Position numbers and translations under genes: made by a program. DNA of 8,704 bases, taken from positions 1 to 8,704 of the forward strand of contig JAVEEE010000036.1 in the NCBI GenBank assembly GCA_030840615.1, in the 5' to 3' direction. This DNA is from Frankiaceae bacterium (GTDB lineage Bacteria > Actinomycetota > Actinomycetes > JAFAQI01). The notes beneath the pieces were generated by a model. The model ran no database searches, was not told the DNA's origin, and saw only the letters and a program-made list of their open reading frames with translations. Positions 1 through 6,397 of this stretch are shown here, piece by piece. Numbering within the stretch: position 1 is the stretch's first letter; each line of letters opens with the position of its first letter.

Positions 1-1931
1 CCCCGGTCCGCCGGGTCGAAGCTCGCCGCGGTGATGCGGCCGCGTCGGTCGAGCTCCGCGGTTCCGAGCAGAGACAGCTCGTCGCCGCTGCGGGATCGGG
101 CCGCCACGCTGTAGCGGCCGCGTCGTAGCCGTGGTGGCGGCTGCGGACCGACGGTAGGCCCACGGTCCCACCGCATGACGGCGCGACCGTCGGGCCTGGC
201 GACGATCTGGGCCTTCCGGTAGGTGACGGACTTCCCCCCCGCCAGGAGATGGAGCCGCAGCAGTCGCGGTGACGCGCCCGGGGCGAGGTGGACCCCGACC
301 TCGGCTTCCATGTCGTCGTCGCTCCTCGTGACAACACCGATCGGGCGCTCGAGCATCTCGGCGAGCAGCGTGTGCCCGCGCTGACCGACATCGAGCGTGA
401 GGTTGCCGTGGGTCTCGGTCAGGTAGGGGATCACGGTCGACGGGCGCGCGCCGACAACGGCGGGAGGTGGCGGCCGCCAGTCAGCGGTGCGCGGGCCCGG
501 ACGTGACTGCAGCCGCATCCCGAGCACGCCGAGACGCACGTGGATGTCCCACCGCCCGTCGGCCAGGGGCTGGCCGCCGGCTAGCGTGCCGGGCGCGATC
601 CGCGCCGTCAGCGACATCGCGATGACGCGCTCGTCGCGCGCTCCGTCGACGTCACGCTCAGCGCGCGCTCCGGGAGGATCGCGCAGCTCGAAGGTGGGGG
701 TGCCCGGCACCAGCCATTCCTCGTCGGTGGCCCGGTCGACAGCAGCTATCTCGAGGGAGACGGCCAGGACCTTCTCGGTGGTGTCGGGCCCCACCACGAC
801 CTCCGCCGGCAGCAGCCGTCGGTCCGACATCCACGTGCCGGCCTCGGTGCGGGTCAGCGTCAGCGGCGAGCCGTCGGCGTAGCGCAGCACGACGTACATA
901 TGAGCCGACCCGAGATAGGTATCCCAGATGAGGTCTGCGAGCCTAGCGTACACGTAGACGGCGGCGATGCGAAAGACCAGGTCCTCGAGGTGGTACATCC
1001 GCCCTAGGCTCACCGCTTTGGCCCGCGCCCGGTTCATCATGCCGAAGCGGTCGGCGTAGTCGAGCGGGAAGCGTTCGGCCATCAGCCGGCGAACCTCTTG
1101 CAGCAGCGTCACCTGGTAGTCCAGCGGCTGGTCGAACAACCGCCGGCGGGCGAAGCGGCCCAGCATCTCCTGGGTGAAGGCGCGCTCCAGCATCGCGTTG
1201 CGTTCGTCGCCCGGCTGCGTGTGCGCCTCGATGACGTCGAGCACTTCGCGCAGGTTGGCGTAGTAGCCGACCGGCTCGATCTGCTGGTAACCGGCGTTGG
1301 CCTCGTCCGGTCGGCTGATGTGGTGGTAGCAGGGATAGTCCGCGAGCACCGAGACGACCGATGCGAGGAAGTACGCCGTCACGACGAACACATGGTCCTC
1401 GAGCCGGCGCTTGCCCTCGGGGAAACGCAGACCGTGCTCGTCGAGGAAGGCTCGCCGGAACAGCTTGTGCGGGGTGAGGCTCGATAGCAGCGGAGCGGTC
1501 CGCAGCGTCGCGTTGTCGATGTTCTCGCGGAACAACGCTCGCGGCACGCCGCGCTGGTGACCGACCATCTTGCCGATGACGAGGTCGGAGTCGTTGCGCC
1601 GGGCGAACGCAATCATCCGCTCGAGTGCTTCGGGGCCTAGCCAGTCGTCGTGGTCGCAGAAGAACACGTAGTCGCCCTGGGCGGCGTCGATGCCGATGTT
1701 GCGCGGCCGGCCGGGCCAACCGGAGTTGGGTTCGTGAAACACCCGGACGTTCGGTGCTTCGGCAGCGAGTCGGTCGAGCCGCGCAGGCGTGTCGTCCGTC
1801 GACCCGTCGTCGACGAAGATCACCTCGTAACGGTCCGAGGGCAGGCTCTGCGAGAGCAGCGAGTCGATGCAGGGCTCGATGAACGGACCGGTGTTGAAGA
1901 CGGGGACGATGACGGTGACGTCGACGGGCAT
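1..1931 (-). CDS. TarS/TarP-like family-2 glycosyltransferase, copy 1 (3' end cut by window edge)
   Basis: This frame is open from an ATG at 1931 to the left edge (643 full codons, no stop). Comparison with the paralogue at 2991-4988 suggests only about 30 C-terminal residues are missing. Residues 1-240 are a GT-A catalytic domain: VIVPVFNTG at the N-terminus, FVDDGSTD near 39-46, metal-binding DHDDW at 93-97, and RRLEDH at 175-180, whose Glu178/Asp179 sit where the catalytic base lies in Staphylococcus TarS/TarP (from memory). The IGKMVGHQRG stretch near 119-128 also recalls those enzymes, which add GlcNAc to wall teichoic acid. After a linker (about 240-330), a long region rich in predicted beta strands follows, probably for oligomerisation or polymer binding. 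No signal peptide or membrane helix is visible, so it probably acts at the cytoplasmic face. The start is supported by colinearity with the paralogue and a modest GGTAGG upstream. It begins 30 bases after tRNA-Phe on the same strand. The acceptor and sugar donor are unknown. Confidence 0.92.
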   Translation of the reverse strand, partial: MPVDVTVIVPVFNTGPFIEPCIDSLLSQSLPSDRYEVIFVDDGSTDDTPARLDRLAAEAPNVRVFHEPNSGWPGRPRNIGIDAAQGDYVFFCDHDDWLGPEALERMIAFARRNDSDLVIGKMVGHQRGVPRALFRENIDNATLRTAPLLSSLTPHKLFRRAFLDEHGLRFPEGKRRLEDHVFVVTAYFLASVVSVLADYPCYHHISRPDEANAGYQQIEPVGYYANLREVLDVIEAHTQPGDERNAMLERAFTQEMLGRFARRRLFDQPLDYQVTLLQEVRRLMAERFPLDYADRFGMMNRARAKAVSLGRMYHLEDLVFRIAAVYVYARLADLIWDTYLGSAHMYVVLRYADGSPLTLTRTEAGTWMSDRRLLPAEVVVGPDTTEKVLAVSLEIAAVDRATDEEWLVPGTPTFELRDPPGARAERDVDGARDERVIAMSLTARIAPGTLAGGQPLADGRWDIHVRLGVLGMRLQSRPGPRTADWRPPPPAVVGARPSTVIPYLTETHGNLTLDVGQRGHTLLAEMLERPIGVVTRSDDDMEAEVGVHLAPGASPRLLRLHLLAGGKSVTYRKAQIVARPDGRAVMRWDRGPTVGPQPPPRLRRGRYSVAARSRSGDELSLLGTAELDRRGRITAASFDPADR

Positions 1932-1961
1932 CGCGACGAACCTACCGACGTGACAGCGAGA

Positions 1962-2038
1962 TGGTGGGCAGGGGCGGGGTCGAACCGCCGACCTTCCGCT
2001 TTTCAGGCGGACGCTCGTACCAACTGAGCTACCTGCCC
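1962..2038 (-). tRNA. tRNA-Phe (GAA)
   Basis: A complete cloverleaf reads on the minus strand. The 7-bp acceptor stem GGGCAGG (2038-2032) pairs with CCTGCCC (1972-1966). The D arm is GCTC/GAGC. The anticodon stem TCCGC/GCGGA encloses loop CTGAAAA, with anticodon GAA at 2004-2002. The T arm GGCGG/CCGCC carries the TTCGACC loop. The discriminator is A (1965), and the 3' CCA is encoded at 1964-1962, unlike the other two tRNAs in this window. It is transcribed towards the glycosyltransferase that starts 30 bases downstream, and divergently from the sulfotransferase gene. Confidence 0.97.
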
Positions 2039-2057
2039 TCGATCGAGGACCCGGCCG

Positions 2058-2063
2058 ATTCTA
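2058..2063 (-). promoter_or_regulatory. Putative -10 box for tRNA-Phe
   Basis: The minus strand reads TAGAAT, a close match to the TANNNT -10 consensus, 19 bases upstream of the mature tRNA 5' end at 2038. This leaves room for a leader of about a dozen bases. I see no good -35 hexamer at 16-18 bases spacing (GCAGCG at 17), which is not unusual in GC-rich actinobacteria. Confidence 0.4.
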
Positions 2064-2073
2064 CTGGTAGCTG

Positions 2074-2094
2074 TGGCACCCGCTGCCTGTGCCA
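2074..2094. repeat. Inverted repeat between divergent tRNA-Phe and sulfotransferase
   Basis: A perfect 6-bp inverted repeat, TGGCAC at 2074-2079 and GTGCCA at 2089-2094, is separated by 9 bases. It lies in the short divergent intergenic region, about 11 bases upstream of the putative tRNA-Phe -10 box and 43 bases before the sulfotransferase start. It could be an operator or a leader hairpin. A match this short could also be chance in GC-rich DNA. Confidence 0.3.
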
Positions 2095-2125
2095 GAATCG
2101 ACGGCCTCGACCGGTTCTGTTTCCT

Positions 2126-2130
2126 AGGAG
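2126..2130 (+). promoter_or_regulatory. Shine-Dalgarno site that defines the ATC start of the sulfotransferase
   Basis: AGGAG lies 6 bases upstream of ATC at 2137-2139 and overlaps the in-frame stop TAG (2125-2127). It is the strongest ribosome-binding sequence in this part of the window. No standard start codon in the sulfotransferase frame lies at a suitable distance from it, so it points to initiation at ATC. Confidence 0.6.
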
Positions 2131-2136
2131 TTCGCG

Positions 2137-3003
2137 ATCCCGCAACAACGTCGTGCTCTGCGCCTCAAGCAAGGCGTCAACGGCATTCTCCAGCGGGCGG
2201 TCGGCTACCAGCTCACCCGGGCGCCGCAGCCGGGAGACCCCCGTGCGAATGGCGCCGCGACCCCGGTCCGGACCCGCGGCGACCGGCTGGTCAAGGCGCC
2301 GGTCTTCCTCTTGTCGTCGGTGCGCTCGGGCTCCACGTTGCTGCGCGTGATCCTCGACACCCATTCACAGATCTGCGCACCGCACGAGCTGCACCTGCGG
2401 GTTCTCCGGGTCTCGATCGCGCAGGACTTCGGCGAGGTGTCGATGAAGCACCTCGGCCTCGACGAGCGCAAGCTCGAACACTTGCTGTGGGACCGCTTGC
2501 TGCATCGGGAGCTGACGGCGAGCGGCAAGCCGCTCATCGTCGACAAGACCCCCAACAACCTTTACATGTGGGAGCGACTCCCGAAGGCCTGGCCGGACGC
2601 GAAGTTCCTCTTCCTGTTCCGTCACCCGGCATCGATCGCAGACTCGCTGCTGCGGATCGAGAAGAACAAGGACCCCGACGCCGTCTACGCCAAGGTCAAT
2701 CAGTACGTGAAGATGCAGGCCGCAGCGCGGGCGGCACTACCCGGACTGAGCGTCCGCTACGAGGACCTCGTGGCAGACCCGGAGCGGGTGACGACGGAGA
2801 TCTGCGAGTTTCTCGGCGTCCCGTGGGAGAAGTCGATGCTCGACTACGGCTCTGTGAGCCACGGCCCCTACCGGCCGCGATTGGGCGACTGGAGCCCCAA
2901 GATCCGATCCGGTCAGATCGACGCCGACATCGAGGTGCCGTCCGACGACGAGATCCCGGCCGAGCTGCGCGACGCGTGCCGTGCCTGGGGCTACCTCAGC
3001 TGA
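2137..3003 (+). CDS. PAPS-dependent sulfotransferase family protein (Sulfotransfer_3-like), probable ATC start
   Basis: It probably transfers sulfate from PAPS to a hydroxyl, perhaps on a glycan. With translation from 2137 the protein has 288 residues. The 5'-phosphosulfate-binding loop is VRSGSTLL at 62-69. A PHE motif at 82-84 may hold the catalytic base. DKTPNN follows near 137-142, and the 3'-phosphate-binding motif RHPASIADS (162-170) has Arg and Ser eight residues apart, as the family expects. YEDLVADPE lies further on, a normal C-terminal sulfotransferase element. The reading frame follows a TAG at 2125. No ATG, GTG or TTG occurs in frame before a TTG at 2311, and that TTG is inside the PAPS loop, so it cannot be the start. 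AGGAG at 2126-2130 sits 6 bases before ATC 2137, the best start; CTG 2158 lacks such a site. The 3' end overlaps the convergent glycosyltransferase by 13 bases. No signal peptide is visible. The substrate is unknown; the flanking glycosyltransferases suggest a surface polysaccharide. Confidence 0.9.
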   Translation: MPQQRRALRLKQGVNGILQRAVGYQLTRAPQPGDPRANGAATPVRTRGDRLVKAPVFLLSSVRSGSTLLRVILDTHSQICAPHELHLRVLRVSIAQDFGEVSMKHLGLDERKLEHLLWDRLLHRELTASGKPLIVDKTPNNLYMWERLPKAWPDAKFLFLFRHPASIADSLLRIEKNKDPDAVYAKVNQYVKMQAAARAALPGLSVRYEDLVADPERVTTEICEFLGVPWEKSMLDYGSVSHGPYRPRLGDWSPKIRSGQIDADIEVPSDDEIPAELRDACRAWGYLS

Positions 3004-4988
3004 CGCAGCTTTTGTCCTAGCCGCAGCGCTGATCTCCGGCTGCGCTCCTTGACCCGTTTCGTGACTCCTTCGACGGACATGATGCGCGCCTGCGGATCGA
3101 GTCGCGCCGAGGCGAAGCGGCCCTGGCGGTCGATGCGTGCGACGCCGATGACGGCCGGGTCAGCCGTGGGCTTCGACCGAAGGGCCACGGCGTATCGCCC
3201 CCGCCGCACGGGTGCCCGGTCGGCAGCCTGGCCGCCCTCGCCCGGGTCGCAGACGAGTCGCCCCCCCGCGGCGGTTGCCTCGATCGTCGCGTCGTACGTT
3301 CCGACGGTTGCGGTGCCGCGCATCAGCACCAACGACACGGGCAGTACGGCGGCAGCCGGCGCCCCGTCAACCTGCACATCAGCGCTGAGTCGTCCTCCGG
3401 CGGTCCGCACGTTGTCGATGGGCCGGCTGGCAATCTCGCCCGCCACGGTGCGCGCACGCTGCCCGACATCGATGGTCAACGTGCGGGCAGTGTCCGTGAA
3501 GAAGGGGATCACCGGCGTCGGCAGCGGACCCACGACGACGGGGCGCGGGAGTGTGAGCGCGGCCCCCTTTCGTGGCACCGGCCGGGCGTCCGCCCCCGTG
3601 CCGAGCATGCCGATACGCACCACCACGTCCCACCGGCCGTTCTTGACGTCACCGCCGTAGGCCAGCTCCACCGGATCGATGGTGATCTCTCCGCGCAGCA
3701 CGACGCGTCGGGCGAGCGGTCCACCTTTGCGTGCGCCACGAAGCTCGGGGGTAAGGCGGCCGTTGCCGAAGACCTGCTCGCGGGTGGCCCGGTTGATGGC
3801 GACGACCGTCGCGCGCGACTCGCGCAGCAGCTCGCGCGTCGTGAGCGGTCTGGTGTCGATCCCGGGAGGGACGAGCCGGGGGTCGACCTCCCAGGTGTCG
3901 TCGCCGCTTTCGGTGAGGAGCACCGGCGAACCGTCGATGATGAGCTCGCCCTCCAGATCGGCGAGCCAGCCGCTTCCGTCCCAGTGAAAGTCGTGCACGA
4001 AGGCCCGCGCCGACAGCTTCGCCTCGGCGTGGATGAGCTGCACGACGGCGTCCAGGTTGCCGTCTCGCACGGCTGCCGCTCGCGCGCGTGTCACGTAGCC
4101 GAAGCGCTCACCGAAGTCGGCGGGAAAGCGTTCGTTCATCAGCCGGCGGATCTCGGCGAAGCGATGCTCCTGATGCGCCACGGGCACCTTCAGGAACTTC
4201 TTGCGGCCCAACTTGGTGAGCATCTCCTGCCGGAACGGGCGTGACATCAGCTCGTCACGCAGGTCGCCCGGCTCGGTGTGCTGCTCGATGATGTCGAGCG
4301 TCTCCCGCACGTAGCCGTAGTAGGCCACCGGATCCATCACCTCGTGCGCCGCGTTGCCGCCATCGGGTCGCCGCGTGTGGTGGTAGCAGGCGTAGTCGGA
4401 GAGGACAGAGATCCGCTTCGCGAGCATGTAGGCCTTGACGACGAAGACGTGGTCCTCGAGACGTCGCTTTCCTTCGGGAAAACGCAACTCGTGCTCGTCC
4501 AGGAAGGAGCGCCGGAACAGCTTGTGCGGCGTCAGGCTCGACATCAGCCGCGTGTCCTGGAAGGTGGCCCGGTCGACATTGCGGCGGAACAGCTCCCGGG
4601 GTGCACCGCGCTGGTGGCCGACCATCTTGCCGATCACGATGTCAGCGTCGTTCTGGCGCGCGAACGCCGTCATGCGCTCCAGCGCCTCCGGCCCCAGCCA
4701 GTCGTCGTGGTCGCAGAAGTAGACGTAGTCGCCGAGGGCGTTGTCGATTCCCACGTTGCGGGGCCGTCCGGGCCAGCCGGAGTTGGGGATGTGAAACACC
4801 CGGACGTGCGGTTGCTCCGCCGCCAGCCGATCGAGCCGCGCGGGTGTCTCGTCCGTCGAGCCGTCGTCGACGAAGATCACTTCGTAGCGGTCGGGCGGAA
4901 GGCTCTGCTTGACCAGCGAGTCGATGCACGGCTCGATGAAGGGGCCGGTGTTGTAGACCGGAACCACCACGGTCACCTCGACGCCCAC
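2991..4988 (-). CDS. TarS/TarP-like family-2 glycosyltransferase, copy 2
   Basis: This is a complete 665-residue paralogue of the gene at the left edge. Its first 100 residues differ at only about 15 positions by hand alignment. The catalytic domain shows VVVPVYNTG, FVDDGSTDE, DHDDW at 93-97, IGKMVGHQRG and RRLEDHVFV with Glu178/Asp179. Beyond about residue 330 the beta-rich accessory region resembles the paralogue far less, though elements such as NGRWDV and DVGQR are shared. The protein ends in a basic tail (many Arg and Lys over the last 25 residues) that could bind phospholipid or anionic polymer. I chose GTG 4988 because it aligns exactly with the paralogue's first residue; a TTG three codons upstream is possible. 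By analogy with TarS/TarP it may glycosylate a wall glycopolymer at the cytoplasmic face; donor and acceptor are unknown. It is divergent from the lipase-like gene (62-base gap) and convergent with the sulfotransferase. A 7-base G tract lies in the accessory region. Confidence 0.94.
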   Translation of the reverse strand: MGVEVTVVVPVYNTGPFIEPCIDSLVKQSLPPDRYEVIFVDDGSTDETPARLDRLAAEQPHVRVFHIPNSGWPGRPRNVGIDNALGDYVYFCDHDDWLGPEALERMTAFARQNDADIVIGKMVGHQRGAPRELFRRNVDRATFQDTRLMSSLTPHKLFRRSFLDEHELRFPEGKRRLEDHVFVVKAYMLAKRISVLSDYACYHHTRRPDGGNAAHEVMDPVAYYGYVRETLDIIEQHTEPGDLRDELMSRPFRQEMLTKLGRKKFLKVPVAHQEHRFAEIRRLMNERFPADFGERFGYVTRARAAAVRDGNLDAVVQLIHAEAKLSARAFVHDFHWDGSGWLADLEGELIIDGSPVLLTESGDDTWEVDPRLVPPGIDTRPLTTRELLRESRATVVAINRATREQVFGNGRLTPELRGARKGGPLARRVVLRGEITIDPVELAYGGDVKNGRWDVVVRIGMLGTGADARPVPRKGAALTLPRPVVVGPLPTPVIPFFTDTARTLTIDVGQRARTVAGEIASRPIDNVRTAGGRLSADVQVDGAPAAAVLPVSLVLMRGTATVGTYDATIEATAAGGRLVCDPGEGGQAADRAPVRRGRYAVALRSKPTADPAVIGVARIDRQGRFASARLDPQARIMSVEGVTKRVKERSRRSALRLGQKLRQLR

Positions 4989-5050
4989 GCCGTCCAAAGT
5001 ACCGGCCCGTCGCGAGCGACCCGGCGACGTCGTACGTGGACACTGTGTGT

Positions 5051-6298
5051 ATGAGGCTTCCGGAGGACGTGCGCGACGTGAATGCAGCGGCGGTCGTGTG
5101 CGGCCGGGGTGCCGCGGCCGCGACGCGACTGGTCCGCGACACCCATGTCGCGATCGCTGCTCGCGCGTTCTCGCTGGCGGGTCCGGCGGCGCGGCCGGCG
5201 CATCGCATGCACGACGGCATCAGCACCGGTGTCTACGCCGCGGTCTCGGGGGGAGCCCGGCTCGCCGCCGCCGGAGTCGGTGTGATCGCGTCAGCCCGCG
5301 CTGCGACGACGCCCGGCCGCCGTCCCATCACCGACCGGCCGCGCGGCAACGTCGTCGTCGGCGCGATCAACGGCGCGTGGGGTGACCACCTGGAGCAGTG
5401 GGCGAACCCACTGGCACTCCCGATGACGCTACGGGCCGGTGGGGCCGACGTCACGATCGACCGGGGTGGCCTCGCTGCGGCGTTTCCGGCCGCGACCGGC
5501 GACCTCGTGCTGTTTGTGCACGGCCTGTGCGAGACCGACGTGTCCTGGCGGTTGAGCGCGCTCGACCACCACGGTGACCCGCGTTCGACCCACGGCTCGC
5601 GGCTCGCCGAGCGCCATGGCGTGACGCCGCTCTATCTCCGCTACAACACCGGTCGCCACATCTGTGACAACGGCGCCGACCTGGCTGCCCTGCTGCCGGA
5701 TGTCGTAGCCCGTTGGCCGGTTCCGGTCACCCGGCTCACCCTCGTCGGGCACTCGATGGGAGGCCTCGTCATCAGGGCGGCCTGCCACATCGGCGAGTCC
5801 ACCGACGCGCCCTGGGTGGTCCTGGTGCGCCGCATCGTCTACCTCGGCTCGCCCCACCTGGGCGCTCCGCTCGAGGTCGCCGTCCGCGCCGCCGGGGCCG
5901 CCCTGCGTCGGCTGCCCGAGACCAGGCCGCTCGCCAACGCGCTGGCGAGCCGCAGCGTCGGCATCAAGGACCTGCGCTTCGGCGACATCACCGCCGACGA
6001 CTGGGCCGACGTCACCGATCTCGACGGGTGGCGGGCGGAGCCGACCGAGTGCACACCGCTGCTTGCCACGGCCGACCACTACTACGTCGGCGCCACGATC
6101 GGCCGCCGCAACGACACGGTGGCCGCCCGGGTGATCGGTGACGCGTTGGTCCCATGGTCGAGCGCGTCGGGCTCCGGCCGGCGGCGTCGTCTTGCTCTCG
6201 ACATCGACCGCGGTCGGCACCTCGGCGGCCTGCACCACTTCGACCTGCTCAACCACCCGCGCGTCTACGCGGTGCTCGAGGAGTGGCTCGCGGACTGA
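5051..6298 (+). CDS. Lipase-like alpha/beta hydrolase (PGAP1/triacylglycerol lipase-like fold)
   Basis: This is a 415-residue serine hydrolase, probably an esterase or lipase. The nucleophile elbow GHSMGG is at 233-238 (Ser235). LFVHGLCETD near 154-163 provides the oxyanion-hole HG. GSPHLGAP near 266-273 is typical of lipase-like hydrolases. GDALVPW holds a likely catalytic Asp364, and GLHHFDLLNHP holds the likely catalytic His396. The first 100 or so residues are rich in Ala and Gly with helical stretches (AAAATRLVRDTHVAIAAR, then a hydrophobic AAAGVGVIASARAA). They may associate with lipid, but I see no clear signal peptide. I recall similar N-terminally extended hydrolases as common in actinobacteria. 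ATG 5051 is preferred; GTG 5036 in the same frame would add five residues, and neither has a strong ribosome-binding site. The gene is divergent from the glycosyltransferase and followed, after 99 bases, by the secreted glycoside hydrolase. The substrate cannot be read from the sequence. Confidence 0.88.
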   Translation: MRLPEDVRDVNAAAVVCGRGAAAATRLVRDTHVAIAARAFSLAGPAARPAHRMHDGISTGVYAAVSGGARLAAAGVGVIASARAATTPGRRPITDRPRGNVVVGAINGAWGDHLEQWANPLALPMTLRAGGADVTIDRGGLAAAFPAATGDLVLFVHGLCETDVSWRLSALDHHGDPRSTHGSRLAERHGVTPLYLRYNTGRHICDNGADLAALLPDVVARWPVPVTRLTLVGHSMGGLVIRAACHIGESTDAPWVVLVRRIVYLGSPHLGAPLEVAVRAAGAALRRLPETRPLANALASRSVGIKDLRFGDITADDWADVTDLDGWRAEPTECTPLLATADHYYVGATIGRRNDTVAARVIGDALVPWSSASGSGRRRRLALDIDRGRHLGGLHHFDLLNHPRVYAVLEEWLAD

Positions 6299-6397
6299 AA
6301 CGGCCGCCGCGAAGCCGCTTCCCTCATGACCGTTCGGTCGTTACCTTGGCGAGCACCTCATGGGGTGGGGACAACGGGTCGAGGACGCGGGGGCGGG

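Noticed and set aside
943..1719. 258-codon minus-strand frame inside glycosyltransferase copy 1
   Set aside because: It is out of frame with the real gene. The frame starting at 1931 has the GT2 motifs and aligns with the paralogue, while this one gives Arg/Pro-rich sequence.
1962..2038. Possible integration (att) site at the 3' end of tRNA-Phe
   Set aside because: I found no second copy of the tRNA 3' end in the window and no integrase gene. An island end beyond the window cannot be excluded.
2073..3020. 315-codon plus-strand frame over the sulfotransferase from a GTG at 2073
   Set aside because: No sulfotransferase motifs are in this frame. The PAPS-loop and 3'-phosphate motifs are in the frame read from 2137.
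4278..5054. 258-codon plus-strand frame opposite glycosyltransferase copy 2
   Set aside because: It is the antisense of the conserved catalytic domain. A similar antisense frame appears opposite copy 1, as expected from paralogues.
5429..6256. 275-codon minus-strand frame opposite the lipase-like hydrolase
   Set aside because: It is an antisense shadow of a gene with clear alpha/beta hydrolase motifs and has no recognisable domain.
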